Source: Paenibacillus sp. FSL R7-0273
Lineage (GTDB): Bacteria > Bacillota > Bacilli > Paenibacillales > Paenibacillaceae
Direction: 5' to 3'
Assembly: GCF_000758625.1 (NCBI RefSeq)
Contig: NZ_CP009283.1
Location: 5,842,001-5,906,000 of the forward strand
DNA length: 64,000 bases
How positions within the stretch are numbered: position 1 is the stretch's first letter; each line of letters starts with the position of its first letter. Shown here one piece after another: positions 54,668 through 63,896 of the stretch. A model generated the notes under the pieces. That model did no database searches, was not told the DNA's origin, and saw nothing but the letters and a program-made list of their open reading frames with translations. The translations under genes and the position numbers were made by a program.

Positions 54668-57600
54668 ATGGGATATTACGTGCCGGAGCGGGTAATCCGC
54701 CTGCTATGCGGCAGTGAAGCGCTGGACAAGGGCCGCGCCTATTACGATGCGGGCCGAGTCCGGCTGACTTATATAGAGAATAACAACAGGCTTGAATACT
54801 CCATATACCGTGCGGAGATTCATGGACTGGAGAGCTATGAGGCAGCGCTGACCATTGATGCCGACGGGGACGTGAATGCGGAGTGCACCTGCCCTGCCTA
54901 CTATCACGGCGGCGCCTTTTGCAGGCATATTGCAGCCGGGCTGGTCGGCATTCTCCGGCTGGAGGAAGGTGATACTGCTGCTGCCGTTGATGAAGATCAG
55001 CCTTCGCAGCTGCCTGACCCCACTCCGGCAGAAGCCGGTGTACTCACCCCGCGCAATGCTCCCGTCAGCAGCCCGGGGGTTGCTGAACGTTCAGGAGACC
55101 GGCAGCTCGTAAGCGGTATGCTGGAGGTGTTCGCGGACGGCAGCAGCAACAGCCGCCCCCGCCCCAGCGTTACCGGAAGCTACTCGGATCTCCGGACCCC
55201 GCTGCAGGTGGAGTTCATCTGCAAGCCGGTGACCATCAGCCACCGCACACAAATGCTTGGCATTGAGCTCAAGGTCGGGCCTAAGCGCCCCTATATTGTA
55301 CAGAAGATCAGAACCTTCCTAGACCGGGTACAGCGCCGCGAGCCCTTCGAGTTCTCCAGACATTTCAGCTATGACCCCGCACTGCATTCGTTCGACAAAG
55401 AAGACAATGCCGTGCTGCTGAAGCTGATCGAAATATCAGCCAATGAACAGCTGTACCGGGCCGGTGTTAATCCCTATGCTGTACAATCCGGCGGAATGGG
55501 CGGAGACCGCGTGCTGGCAGTTCCTCCGGTATTCTGGGAAGCACTGCTTCCGGTACTGCTCGCTGCCCCCTCCGCCTATCTGCAGCAGGGTGATCTGATT
55601 ATGGAGAAGCTGCAGCTGTCCGCTGAGGCTCCCCCGCTCGACTTCGCGTTTGACCAGGCGTCCGGGGAAGGCTACCGGCTTGATATTCAGGGTATGGCGG
55701 AGATTATGGTGCTGGAGGATTACGGCCTGGTATTATCCGGCGGCAGGCTGCTGAAGCTCGGGACAGAGGAATGCCGCAGGCTTTCGGAGCTGAAGCGGAT
55801 GCTGGCAGCCGCACGCAAGGACGGGCTGGCCATTGCCCCGGAGCAGATGGAGCCTTTTATGGAGCAGGTTATTCCCGGACTCAAAAAGCTTGGCCGCGTG
55901 CATATTGCCGAAGCTATCGCAGGCCGGATAGTCCAGACCCAGCTGCAGGCGCGGCTGTATCTCGACCGGGTAAGGGACCGGCTGCTTGCCGGCCTCGAGT
56001 TCCAGTATGGCGGTATTGTGATCAATCCGCTGGAGGAGGACAGCCGCAGCCGGGGCAGCGAGGTGATCCTGATGCGTGACGGGGAGGCTGAGCGGCGGAT
56101 TCTCGGGCTGATGGAGCATGAATCTTTTGTCCGGACAGAAGGCGGCTACATTATGAACAATGAAGAAGGGGAATATGATTTTCTCTATCATACGATCCCG
56201 CTTCTCGAGCCGCTGCTTCAGGTATATGCCACCACCGCCGTCAAAGCCAGAATTGCCGCCGACACCTATATCCCTAAGGCTGTACTGACCTGGAATGAAA
56301 AAACCGACTGGCTGGAATTCAAGTTTGCCATGCAGGGCATACCGGAGAGCGAGGTTGTACAGATTCTGGAGGCACTGCGTGAAAAGCGCAGATACTACCG
56401 GCTTCCGGACGGTGCGCTGCTGCCGCTGGAGAGTGCGGAGCTGCTGCAGATTATTGAGTTCATGAATGAGCTCGGGGTCAACAGTGTGCCTTTTACGAAG
56501 CTCCAGTTCACTCTGCCTTTAATACAGGGCCTGCAGCTCAATCCTGATGCCAAGCATGGTGATGCCGTTACCATCGGGCGCTCCTTCCGGCGGCTGATGG
56601 CCAATATGGCCAGTCCCGAAAATCTCGATTTTCCGCTGCCGGACAGCCTTGCTTCCGTGCTTCGTGACTATCAGCAGTTCGGCTTCCAGTGGATGAAGAC
56701 GCTGGCCCATTACCGGTTCGGCGGCATTCTAGCTGACGATATGGGACTCGGCAAAACACTGCAGAGCATCGCCTTCCTCCTCTCCGAGCTGCCGGATATC
56801 CGCAAGGGGGGCAAGCCCGCCCTGATCGTCGCGCCTGCTTCGCTGCTCTACAACTGGCGGAATGAGCTGCAGCGGTTCGCCCCCGAGATCAGGGCGGTTA
56901 TCGCTGACGGAAATCTGAGTGAGCGCAGCAAAGCGGTACGCAGCGGTGCTGACACCGACGTCATTATCACCTCGTATCCGCTGCTCCGGCGGGATATTGA
57001 GCGTTATGCGCGGCTGTCGTTCCACACGCTGATTCTCGATGAGGCGCAAATGATCAAGAACCATGCCACCCAGACCGCGCAGGCGGTAAAAATATTGCAG
57101 GCCCGCTACCGTTTCGCCCTTACAGGAACGCCGGTTGAGAATGCGCTGGAGGATCTGTGGTCCATTTACAGTGTGGTCTTCCCGGGCCTGTTCCCCGGCA
57201 AAAAAGCGTTCCATGATCTGCCGCGCGAAACGGTCGCCAAGCGGACCCGCCCGTTCCTGCTGCGCCGTCTAAAGAGCGATGTGCTCAAGGAGCTGCCGGA
57301 TAAAATCGAATCCCTGCATGCCTCCGAGCTCCTGCCTGAGCAGAAAAAGCTGTACGTCGCTTATCTCGCCAGACTGCGGAAGGAGGCGCTGAAGCATCTC
57401 GACAACGAGGGCTTCGGCCACGGCCGGATCAAGGTGCTCGCGGGGATTACCCGGCTGCGCCAGCTCTGCTGCCATCCCGCCCTGTTCGTCGAGGACTATG
57501 CCGGAGGCTCGGCTAAATTTGACCAGCTGCTGGAGATTATTGAGGAATGCCGCAGCTCCGGCAAGCGGATGCTGATCTTCTCCCAGTTCACGGAGATGCT

Positions 57601-58021
57601 CGGGATGATTGGACGGGAGCTTGCGCTGCAGGGCGTCCGGCACTTTTATCTGGACGGCAAGACGCCGGCAGCCCAGCGTGTGGAGCTGTGCAGCAGGTTC
57701 AACGAGGGTGAAGGCGACCTGTTCCTTGTGTCCTTAAAAGCCGGCGGCACCGGCCTCAACCTGACCGGAGCAGACACGGTGATCCTCTATGATCTGTGGT
57801 GGAATCCGGCTGTTGAGCAGCAGGCTGCCGACCGGGCCCACCGGATCGGACAGAAAAAGGTCGTGCAGGTCATCAGGCTGGTCGCCCAAGGCACCGTGGA
57901 GGACAAGATGTACGAGCTGCAGCAGAAGAAAAAAAATCTGATCGAGGAGGTTATCCAGCCCGGGGCAGAGGCGCTGTCCGCCCTGACCGAGCAGGATATC
58001 CGCGACATTCTGATGCTCTAA
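54668..58021 (+). CDS. SWIM zinc-finger SNF2-family helicase
   Basis: An 1117-residue ATP-dependent DNA translocase. A SWIM zinc finger lies near residue 70-90 (CTCPAYYHGGAFCRH, the CxC-xn-CxH pattern). A middle domain of unknown fold spans about 180-640. The SNF2 motor starts with motif I DDMGLGKTLQSIAFLL, motif II DEAQMIKN, motif III LTGTPVEN, and the C-terminal helicase half has SLKAGGTGLNLTGADTVILYDLWWNPAVEQQ and AHRIGQ. The start was set at ATG 54668 because the domain follows; ATG 54617 and 54608 are alternatives, and AAGGA is 13 nt away. Such proteins are common in Firmicutes, with uncertain function. Confidence 0.9.
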   Translation: MGYYVPERVIRLLCGSEALDKGRAYYDAGRVRLTYIENNNRLEYSIYRAEIHGLESYEAALTIDADGDVNAECTCPAYYHGGAFCRHIAAGLVGILRLEEGDTAAAVDEDQPSQLPDPTPAEAGVLTPRNAPVSSPGVAERSGDRQLVSGMLEVFADGSSNSRPRPSVTGSYSDLRTPLQVEFICKPVTISHRTQMLGIELKVGPKRPYIVQKIRTFLDRVQRREPFEFSRHFSYDPALHSFDKEDNAVLLKLIEISANEQLYRAGVNPYAVQSGGMGGDRVLAVPPVFWEALLPVLLAAPSAYLQQGDLIMEKLQLSAEAPPLDFAFDQASGEGYRLDIQGMAEIMVLEDYGLVLSGGRLLKLGTEECRRLSELKRMLAAARKDGLAIAPEQMEPFMEQVIPGLKKLGRVHIAEAIAGRIVQTQLQARLYLDRVRDRLLAGLEFQYGGIVINPLEEDSRSRGSEVILMRDGEAERRILGLMEHESFVRTEGGYIMNNEEGEYDFLYHTIPLLEPLLQVYATTAVKARIAADTYIPKAVLTWNEKTDWLEFKFAMQGIPESEVVQILEALREKRRYYRLPDGALLPLESAELLQIIEFMNELGVNSVPFTKLQFTLPLIQGLQLNPDAKHGDAVTIGRSFRRLMANMASPENLDFPLPDSLASVLRDYQQFGFQWMKTLAHYRFGGILADDMGLGKTLQSIAFLLSELPDIRKGGKPALIVAPASLLYNWRNELQRFAPEIRAVIADGNLSERSKAVRSGADTDVIITSYPLLRRDIERYARLSFHTLILDEAQMIKNHATQTAQAVKILQARYRFALTGTPVENALEDLWSIYSVVFPGLFPGKKAFHDLPRETVAKRTRPFLLRRLKSDVLKELPDKIESLHASELLPEQKKLYVAYLARLRKEALKHLDNEGFGHGRIKVLAGITRLRQLCCHPALFVEDYAGGSAKFDQLLEIIEECRSSGKRMLIFSQFTEMLGMIGRELALQGVRHFYLDGKTPAAQRVELCSRFNEGEGDLFLVSLKAGGTGLNLTGADTVILYDLWWNPAVEQQAADRAHRIGQKKVVQVIRLVAQGTVEDKMYELQQKKKNLIEEVIQPGAEALSALTEQDIRDILML

Positions 58022-58034
58022 CTCTATTGCAGGT

Positions 58035-58064
58035 TTGGTAGTGGAGTGGCAAATAAAGTATAAT
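58035..58064 (+). promoter_or_regulatory. Sigma-A promoter of the thioredoxin-like gene
   Basis: TTGGTA (58035-58040), 18 nt, TATAAT (58059-58064). A leader hairpin (GCAGCAGGCCG against CGGCCTTCTGC) follows near 58087-58113. Confidence 0.55.
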
Positions 58065-58158
58065 GACAGGGATTGTTACTGCTTAAGCAGCAGGCCGTCC
58101 GGCCTTCTGCCGCTTCTCTCTTAATGGTTTTATACTATTCTACCGGAGGTGCATTAAC

Positions 58159-58740
58159 ATGAGCTTTACCCTGGAACTTGGATCTTCCGCTCCTGACTTC
58201 AGCCTGAGGGCAACAGACGGCCAGACCTATTCACTGGACAGCTTCGCCACGGCAAAAGCACTGGTTATCTTCTTCACCTGCAATCATTGCCCGTTCGTCG
58301 TCGGCTCGGATGAGGTCACGCGCCAGACAGCGGAAAAATACCGCGAGCACGGTGTCGCTTTTGCCGGCATCAACGCCAACAGCGAAGCTACCCATCCTAA
58401 CGATTCCTTTGAGCACATGGTGGTGCGGATGGAAGAGCAGAAATTCCCGTGGCTCTATCTCCGCGACGAGACACAGGACACTGCGCGGGCTTACGGTGCG
58501 CTGCGTACGCCGCATTTCTTTGTATTTGATCAGGAGCGCAAGCTGGTCTACACCGGCCGCGGCGTCGATAATCCTCGTGAAACGGACAAAATGACCGTTA
58601 ACGATCTGGATAAGGCGCTGTCAGAGCTGCTCGCCGGACAAGCAATCAGCACGCCGCTGACCAATCCCATCGGCTGCAATGTCAAATGGGACGGCCAGGA
58701 CGCGCACTGGATGCCGGCTGAGGCTTGCGATTTGGTATAA
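58159..58740 (+). CDS. Thioredoxin-fold (AhpC/TSA-like) redox protein
   Basis: A 193-residue cytoplasmic protein of the thioredoxin/peroxiredoxin superfamily. It opens [25 protein letters not shown]. The active-site pair is FTCNHCPFV (CxxC), followed by [18 protein letters not shown] and a C-terminal family block [14 protein letters not shown] NPIGCNVKW. No signal peptide or lipobox is present. GGAGG about 10 nt before ATG. Single-gene unit with promoter and terminator. Its partner is unknown. Confidence 0.9.
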   Translation: MSFTLELGSSAPDFSLRATDGQTYSLDSFATAKALVIFFTCNHCPFVVGSDEVTRQTAEKYREHGVAFAGINANSEATHPNDSFEHMVVRMEEQKFPWLYLRDETQDTARAYGALRTPHFFVFDQERKLVYTGRGVDNPRETDKMTVNDLDKALSELLAGQAISTPLTNPIGCNVKWDGQDAHWMPAEACDLV

Positions 58741-58752
58741 ATCTTTGAGTTA

Positions 58753-58779
58753 ACCGGGCCCGTGCGGCCCGGTTTTTTT
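58753..58779 (+). terminator. Terminator of the thioredoxin-like gene
   Basis: ACCGGGCC (58753-58760) and GGCCCGGT (58766-58773) pair around a 5-nt loop, with seven T at the end. Confidence 0.9.
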
Positions 58780-58784
58780 GTGTG

Positions 58785-58962
58785 TTAATGGGATTTCCCC
58801 CTCTATTCCGGGATTTCGGGCACGGGTTTGGTGCGGTTAGTGGGATTTTTCCCTCTATTTCAGGGTTTTGGGCACGGGTTTGGTGCGGTTAGTGGGATTT
58901 TCCCCTCTATTCCGGCGTTTCGGGCACGGGTTTAGTGTGGTTAGTGGGATTTTTCCCTCTGA
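58785..58962. repeat. Second 52-bp tandem array, about 3.5 copies
   Basis: Head-to-tail units of 52 bp, core GTTAGTGGGATTTTTCCCTC, then a variable TATTTC/TATTCC stretch, GGGCACGGGTTTGGTGCG. The last unit breaks off at 58961. The core GGGA-TTTT-TCCC can form a small hairpin. No gene is present in 58741-59078 other than this and the terminator of the next gene. Confidence 0.9.
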
Positions 58963-59006
58963 CAGAGACTTTGTCTCGCGGCAAGGTTCCGCCAGTATTA
59001 TCAATA

Positions 59007-59052
59007 AAAAAGAGACTTCCCAGCCGGCGGCTGATGAAGTCCCTCTTTTTAC
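59007..59052 (-). terminator. Hairpin after the collagen-like gene
   Basis: An imperfect stem pairs AAAAGAG/CTCTTTT and inner CTTC/GAAG, AGCC/GGCT. On the minus strand it ends in a T-run (59012-59007). It is about 27 nt past the stop codon. Confidence 0.55.
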
Positions 59053-59078
59053 ATTAGTTAGTTTTATAGATGCCTGGC

Positions 59079-60551
59079 TTAGACAATGGTCAGGCCGCCA
59101 CTTGCGTATCCAGCGACAGTAGAAGCTATATCAAGTCCGGCTGTAACTGAGGACGAGAAGACCATCAGCAGACGGTCACCCGCAGCAACCGGAATGCTCA
59201 GCCCCGAAGTAAGGCCGCTGCTGATTGTACCCAGAGCGAGGACACCGGTCAGTGGCGGAGCCAGCGTAACCAGCGCACCCGGTACAGCTGTAAAGGTATT
59301 ATTCGGCGTTGTCGAGCGGAACAGCTGAGCGGTTATTGTAACCGTCGAGCCTACCAGTGACAATGCCGCTGTTGTGCTGAAATAGCCGGCCAGTGAAGTA
59401 ATTGTACCCGCACGAGGTACAGAGAAGGCAAAGTTGAGCAGTGTGCCTGCCGCACCTGTGAGGTCAATGACCCCGCCGGTAATGGTTACACCGGTCGCAC
59501 TGTTGCCAAAGCCGATCAAGCTGGAAGTATTCAGCAGACCGCCAAGTACAGTAGTCAAGGCAGCCGGAAGTCCGGATGCGTAAGGGATAATAGCGCCGGA
59601 GCCTGTTGGCCCGGTCACACCGGTCGCCCCTGTAGTACCTGCTACGCCTGTAGCTCCCGTAACCCCAGTCGCTCCCGCCGTGCCTGTCGCACCTGTAACC
59701 CCAGTCGCTCCTGCCGTACCCGTAGCTCCTGTAACCCCGGTCGCTCCTGCCGTGCCTGTAGCTCCCGTAACCCCGGTCGCTCCTGCCGTGCCTGTCGCTC
59801 CTGTAACCCCAGTCGCTCCTGCCGTGCCCGTAGCTCCCGTAACCCCAGTCGCTCCTACCGTACCCGTAGCTCCTGTAACCCCAGTCGCTCCTGCCGTGCC
59901 CGTAGCTCCTGTAACCCCAGTCGCTCCTGCCGTGCCCGTAGCTCCCGTAACCCCAGTCGCTCCTGCCGTGCCCGTAGCTCCCGTAACCCCAGTCGCTCCT
60001 GCCGTGCCTGTCGCACCTGTGGCACCGGTCACTCCTGCGCCAGTCGTCCCGGTTACACCCGTTGCCCCCGTCGCTCCGGCTGCACCAGTGGCACCTGTTG
60101 CTCCCGTCGCGCCAGGCTCTCCGCCGCCAGGGCCAGTTGCGCCTGTTGCGCCGGCCGGCCCGGTTGCTCCTGTTGCACCTGTAACGCCGGGAATCTCACC
60201 CATAAGCTCGGCTGAGACCAGACGATGAGCTGTTACCAGCTCACCCGTGCTGCTTTTGCCCCATAAAGAGATTTGAATCGGATCATCCGGCGGGTCGGTA
60301 GGCGTAACAAACAAAAACTCAAAGCCATCCAGATCCGCATAATAGTTATTCGTAATCACCTGGTTCGGTGCGAGATTAAGCGTCTCGCTGACATACAGGT
60401 TTCTTACACCGCCAAGCAGATAGTAACCCTGTACAAGCACGTTAGAAGCAGTTATGTCGCTGCGGTTATCTACACGGAGCGTAACTTGTGTGGTGGGTCT
60501 TGCGCCTGCAACCATGTTGTTTTCTATCGGTCCAGTAGAATAAAAACTCAT
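59079..60551 (-). CDS. Collagen-like (Gly-Xaa-Thr) spore-surface protein
   Basis: A 490-residue protein with three parts. Residues 1-115 are a compact domain ([47 protein letters not shown]) that recurs alone in the next gene. Residues about 120-320 are a Gly-x-y collagen-like segment with Thr, Ala and Val, dominated by 12-residue [12 protein letters not shown] units. Residues about 330-490 are a Gly/Ser/Thr-rich, beta-type C-terminal domain similar to those of BclA/BclB exosporium glycoproteins ([19 protein letters not shown]). GGAG lies 10 nt before ATG. It is cotranscribed with the paralogue. Surface display on the spore is likely; O-glycosylation of the Thr is a common but unproven possibility. 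Confidence 0.88.
   Translation of the reverse strand: MSFYSTGPIENNMVAGARPTTQVTLRVDNRSDITASNVLVQGYYLLGGVRNLYVSETLNLAPNQVITNNYYADLDGFEFLFVTPTDPPDDPIQISLWGKSSTGELVTAHRLVSAELMGEIPGVTGATGATGPAGATGATGPGGGEPGATGATGATGAAGATGATGVTGTTGAGVTGATGATGTAGATGVTGATGTAGATGVTGATGTAGATGVTGATGTAGATGVTGATGTVGATGVTGATGTAGATGVTGATGTAGATGVTGATGTAGATGVTGATGTAGATGVTGATGTAGATGVTGATGVAGTTGATGVTGPTGSGAIIPYASGLPAALTTVLGGLLNTSSLIGFGNSATGVTITGGVIDLTGAAGTLLNFAFSVPRAGTITSLAGYFSTTAALSLVGSTVTITAQLFRSTTPNNTFTAVPGALVTLAPPLTGVLALGTISSGLTSGLSIPVAAGDRLLMVFSSSVTAGLDIASTVAGYASGGLTIV
59647..60018. repeat. 36-bp tandem repeats coding for the collagen stretch
   Basis: About ten copies of a 36-bp unit (on the minus strand GCAGGAGCGACTGGGGTTACAG-like, encoding GVTGATGTA with synonymous drift). 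Copy number probably varies between strains. Confidence 0.9.
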
Positions 60552-60584
60552 CTGTGCAACTCTCCTTTTCCTATAAAATCTGTA

Positions 60585-60935
60585 TTAATTCATGATCTCG
60601 CGGGAGGCCACACGGTGAGCTTCCACCAGCTGTCCGTCTGTCTGCTTGCCCCACACTGAGACCGCCAGATCAGCATCCATAATTCCACTGGTTGTAAAGA
60701 CAAACTCATATCCGTCCAGATCCGCAAAATAGTTCCGGGTCACAGCCTCATCAGGAGCCACATTGATAACCTCACTAACGTACAGATTTCTGATTCCGGT
60801 AAAATAGAAGCCTTCAATCAGAACGCTGGCTGCCGTCTGGGAAGAACGGTTGTTAATCCGTATTGTCACAAGCTGGGCTGGTCTGACTCCCGATACAGGA
60901 CTGTTCTCGATCGGTCCGGTTGATAATATTGCCAT
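60585..60935 (-). CDS. Collagen-free paralogue of the spore-surface N-terminal domain
   Basis: A 116-residue protein starting at ATG 60935 after AAAGGAGGAAGG. It aligns through its length with residues 1-115 of the collagen-like protein. Shared blocks are STGPIEN, the Arg-Pro pair then NNRSS-type, RNLYVSE, NVAPDE-AVTRNYFADLDGYEF and VWGKQTDGQLVEAHRVAS. No signal peptide; no collagen tail. Its gene ends 33 nt before the collagen-like gene, so both form an operon. A base-layer or adaptor role on the spore surface is inferred from the shared domain. Confidence 0.82.
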   Translation of the reverse strand: MAILSTGPIENSPVSGVRPAQLVTIRINNRSSQTAASVLIEGFYFTGIRNLYVSEVINVAPDEAVTRNYFADLDGYEFVFTTSGIMDADLAVSVWGKQTDGQLVEAHRVASREIMN

Positions 60936-61168
60936 CCTGTTTCCTTCCTCCTTTCCATTCTCCCATCTATGAAATTTAAGCTGTGAATCTATCGGCGCTT
61001 CTAATGAAACGCACACTATATTACTATTCCGGCGCAGGACCGGCGGTGTGGACATGAGACAGGCTGCATACACCAAAATATCCAAATCCGCATAAGCTGT
61101 GCATAAGGAGAGAATGCCTATCGTGCTGCTGCTTTCCTGAAAAGTTGCATAAGGAAGAAGGGAGTCTC

Positions 61169-61474
61169 ATGCCCCCTCCCGGCAAAGGAAAGAAGACAAC
61201 TGCAAAAAAGCCGCCGGCAAACCCCAAAGCACAAACCCCAAAAGGGCTGGAATTTGCGGTTGCAGCGCTCCTCCTGACCGGCAAGCTGAAGGTAGACTCC
61301 ATTCAGATGTTCACGGATGCTTCGCTGCTTGTCAGCCTGGTCGGCAAATATAAATCACTGAGTAATCTGAGCCAGAGCAATGTGGATAAGCTGGTCAGCT
61401 TTCTCGACGATAACAGCAGCCTGACGCTCCAAGAGATCATGACCGCCCTGAAGCAAAAAGCGGATAACACATAG
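61169..61474 (+). CDS. Small basic helical protein, divergent from the spore-surface operon
   Basis: A 101-residue protein. A Lys/Pro/Ala-rich N-terminus (KGKKTTAKKPPANPKAQTPK) is followed by a helical part (FAVAALLLTGKLKVDSIQMFTDASLLVSLVGKYKSLSNLSQSNVDKLVSFLDDN). GGGAG precedes ATG 61169 with a 4-nt gap. It is divergent from the collagen-like operon and 40 nt upstream of the next small gene. I do not recognise it. Its placement suggests a spore-related role. Confidence 0.72.
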   Translation: MPPPGKGKKTTAKKPPANPKAQTPKGLEFAVAALLLTGKLKVDSIQMFTDASLLVSLVGKYKSLSNLSQSNVDKLVSFLDDNSSLTLQEIMTALKQKADNT

Positions 61475-61514
61475 ACGGCAGCATCTTCAACCTGCATAAA
61501 GGGGGATAGCGCTC

Positions 61515-61640
61515 ATGGGAAAAGAGGATTTTGACGGGGAGAATTTCGCCGGCGGGCTTCTGCTGGTTATTGTAATTGCTCTGCTGATCTACGGCTCCAC
61601 AGATATAAAAGACCTGACTGCAGCACCGACCTCAGATTAA
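61515..61640 (+). CDS. 41-residue single-helix protein
   Basis: A short frame with AAAGGGGG 10 nt before ATG 61515. Acidic head (MGKEDFDGENFAGG), one hydrophobic helix (LLLVIVIALLIYG) and a short tail (STDIKDLTAAPTSD). Probably cotranscribed with the preceding gene. Its pattern recalls small YjcZ-like sporulation membrane proteins, but there is no close match by eye. Confidence 0.6.
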   Translation: MGKEDFDGENFAGGLLLVIVIALLIYGSTDIKDLTAAPTSD

Positions 61641-61719
61641 TATTTTTCAACTTTCTCTCTCCCGGCCCTTGCTTTCTCCCTGAAATTCGCTATACTGATA
61701 AAAATCCATATGCAATCGA

Positions 61720-61946
61720 TGAACGGGATAGTAGTGTGCCTGATCTAGTCTCAGCGAGCCGGGAATGGTGGAAACCGGTACAGATCAGCCCATGAAGCGC
61801 ACCCGGGAGATGGACTTCTGAACCAACAGTAGGAAGCCCCGGCTGAAGACCGTTATCTTATGAGCGGCTAAACAGAGGTTTAGCAACTAGAGTGGTACCG
61901 CGAGCGCTAATCAGGCCTTCGTCTCTTTTGAGAGATGAGGGCTTTT
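61720..61946 (+). promoter_or_regulatory. T-box riboswitch leader of argS
   Basis: Family features appear in order: AGTA of stem I (near 61731), the AG-bulge region GAGCCGGGAATGGTGGAAACCGG (61755-61778 in part), the T-box AGAGTGGTACCGCG (61889-61902) and a terminator hairpin GCCTTCGTCTC / GAGATGAGGGC with TTTTT (about 61914-61946). The candidate specifier is CGC at 61798-61800, an Arg codon followed by A, consistent with the gene. Uncharged tRNA-Arg would favour the antiterminator and raise argS expression. Confidence 0.85.
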
Positions 61947-62026
61947 TCTTATGCACAGGGGCGCCGGTTCATGGATAATGCAAAATTGTGTGCGGACGCT
62001 TTACCCATTTAGGAGGTCATACATTT

Positions 62027-63886
62027 ATGTTAAGCCAGCTTATCAAAAACGCTCTGGAACAAAGTGTACAGCAGGTATTTACGAAGCTCGGGACCGCAGC
62101 AGCGGATCAGCCCGCCATTGTGCTGGAGCAGCCGGCCAATCCTGATTATGGCGACTATTCCACTAACATCGCTATGCAGCTAGCCAAATTACTCCGTAAA
62201 GCCCCTATGGCTATTGCAGAGCTGATAACAACAGAAATCAGTCACACTGGAGGTTTAAACAGCCTTTTCGCCAAAATCGACACCGCCGCTCCGGGCTTCA
62301 TTAACCTGTACATCAACTGGCAGGAATGGGCCGGACGAGACTTTGAACTCCCTGCGGCTGCAGGGGAAAAGGTAATCATCGAGCATACTTCTGTGAACCC
62401 GAACAAATCCATGCACGTAGGTCATCTTAGAAATGCCTGTATCGGGGATGCGCTGGTCCGGATTTTGCGGAAAACCGGGTATAACGCCGAGGTCCATAAC
62501 TATGTGGATGATCTCGGCAATCAGCTGGCGGATACGGTGGTCGGGCTGCTTCATGTGCCGCTGTCGGTCGGGCATGTCCGGTTTGGCGATTACTGCTGGG
62601 ATATCTACGCCGGTGTGAACAAAGAGTACGCACTGCATCCGGAGAGTGTGCACAAACGGACAGAGATTCTTCATGGCCTCGAGGAGGGCAGCGGCAATAC
62701 GGCCTGGCTGGGCAGTCTGGTTGCTGAGCGGATTGTGCGGGAGCATGTTGCGGAGATGAAGGCTTTTGGTATCCGTTATGATCTCCTGGTCTGGGAGAGC
62801 AATATATTGAAGGAGGGCTTTTGGGCTTCGGCTTTCGCGCTGCTGGCACAGACCGAGGTGTTCGTGCAGGAACGTGAGGGCAAGCTGGCGGGCTGCTGGA
62901 TTCTCAAGCAGGCTGCGGGAGAGGATACGGACGGGTCTGATGCGGAGGAGCATCATAAGGATAAGGTGCTGGTGCGCTCGAACGGGATTTTAACCTACAC
63001 CGCCAAGGATATTGCCTATCATCTCTGGAAGTTCGGGCTGCTGGACAAGGACTTCAGCTACAGTGAGTTTAATAGCGGGCTGTGGACCACGGGGCTGACC
63101 GGAGAGCAGAGGGCTTTTGGCAAGGCTGACCGGGTGGTAAATGTTATCGACTATAGACAGGAGTATCCGCAGGCGATGGTCAAGCAGGCACTGGAGGTGC
63201 TTGGATTCACGGAGCAGGCCGAAAAATTGCATCATGTCAGCTACGGCGTAGTTTCACTCAGTCCGGCATCCGCAGCAGAGCTTGGCATCGACATTTCGGA
63301 AGGCAAAGCCTCCTACGCCATGTCCGGCCGCCAGGGTATCGGCATCAAGGTGGCTGAGCTGGTGCAGCTGATGGAGAATACGATAGAAGCCACCCGTTCT
63401 GACAAAAACGGCCTGTCCAGCCGGCTCATCGCCACCGCTGCCATCCGTTATTATCTGCTGCGTTTTAATCTGGGGACGGAGATTATCTTCGACTTCAAGC
63501 AGGCGACCGAGATTTCCGGCAACACAGGCGTGTACCTGATGTACACCTATGCGCGTGCAGGCAGTGTGCTTAGTAAGGGTGCGGCTGCAGCACCTGTCCT
63601 CCCCGCCTTCCCGGCAGAGCTGCAAAAAGCCGAGCTCGCCCTGCTGAGGCATCTCAGCAATTGGCAGGACACACTTTACACCGCAAGTGTTCAGCTGACG
63701 CCGAATACGGTCTGCAATTATGCGCATACGCTGGCTTCGCTGTTCAACAACTTTTACTCCGCCTGCCCGATTCTAAAAGGCGGGGCAGAATCCGTTGCCT
63801 TCCGCCTCTGGCTTACGTACAGATTCCAGACAACGCTCGGTGAGGTGCTGGAGGTGCTCGGCCTGCCGCAGCCGGAGCGGATGTAA
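62027..63886 (+). CDS. argS: Arginyl-tRNA synthetase
   Basis: A 619-residue class I synthetase attaching Arg to tRNA-Arg. The N-terminal Add-1 domain (DYSTNIAMQLAKLL) precedes the catalytic core with the HIGH-type signature HVGHLRN (residues 130-136), VHNYVDDLGNQLADTVVGL, and C-terminal anticodon-binding helices (YAHTLASLFNNFYSACPIL). The second signature reads YAMSGRQG instead of the more usual KMSTRKG. It starts at ATG 62027, 8-9 nt after AGGAGGT. Regulated by the T-box leader just upstream. The divergent signature suggests an ArgRS subtype or a second copy. Confidence 0.93.
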   Translation: MLSQLIKNALEQSVQQVFTKLGTAAADQPAIVLEQPANPDYGDYSTNIAMQLAKLLRKAPMAIAELITTEISHTGGLNSLFAKIDTAAPGFINLYINWQEWAGRDFELPAAAGEKVIIEHTSVNPNKSMHVGHLRNACIGDALVRILRKTGYNAEVHNYVDDLGNQLADTVVGLLHVPLSVGHVRFGDYCWDIYAGVNKEYALHPESVHKRTEILHGLEEGSGNTAWLGSLVAERIVREHVAEMKAFGIRYDLLVWESNILKEGFWASAFALLAQTEVFVQEREGKLAGCWILKQAAGEDTDGSDAEEHHKDKVLVRSNGILTYTAKDIAYHLWKFGLLDKDFSYSEFNSGLWTTGLTGEQRAFGKADRVVNVIDYRQEYPQAMVKQALEVLGFTEQAEKLHHVSYGVVSLSPASAAELGIDISEGKASYAMSGRQGIGIKVAELVQLMENTIEATRSDKNGLSSRLIATAAIRYYLLRFNLGTEIIFDFKQATEISGNTGVYLMYTYARAGSVLSKGAAAAPVLPAFPAELQKAELALLRHLSNWQDTLYTASVQLTPNTVCNYAHTLASLFNNFYSACPILKGGAESVAFRLWLTYRFQTTLGEVLEVLGLPQPERM

Positions 63887-63896
63887 GCAGACGGCG

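Noticed and set aside
59680..60228. Plus-strand Pro/Val/Ala repeat protein opposite the collagen gene
   Set aside because: It is the antisense shadow of the Gly-x-Thr repeats. It lacks a ribosome binding site and the minus-strand protein has clear domains at both ends.
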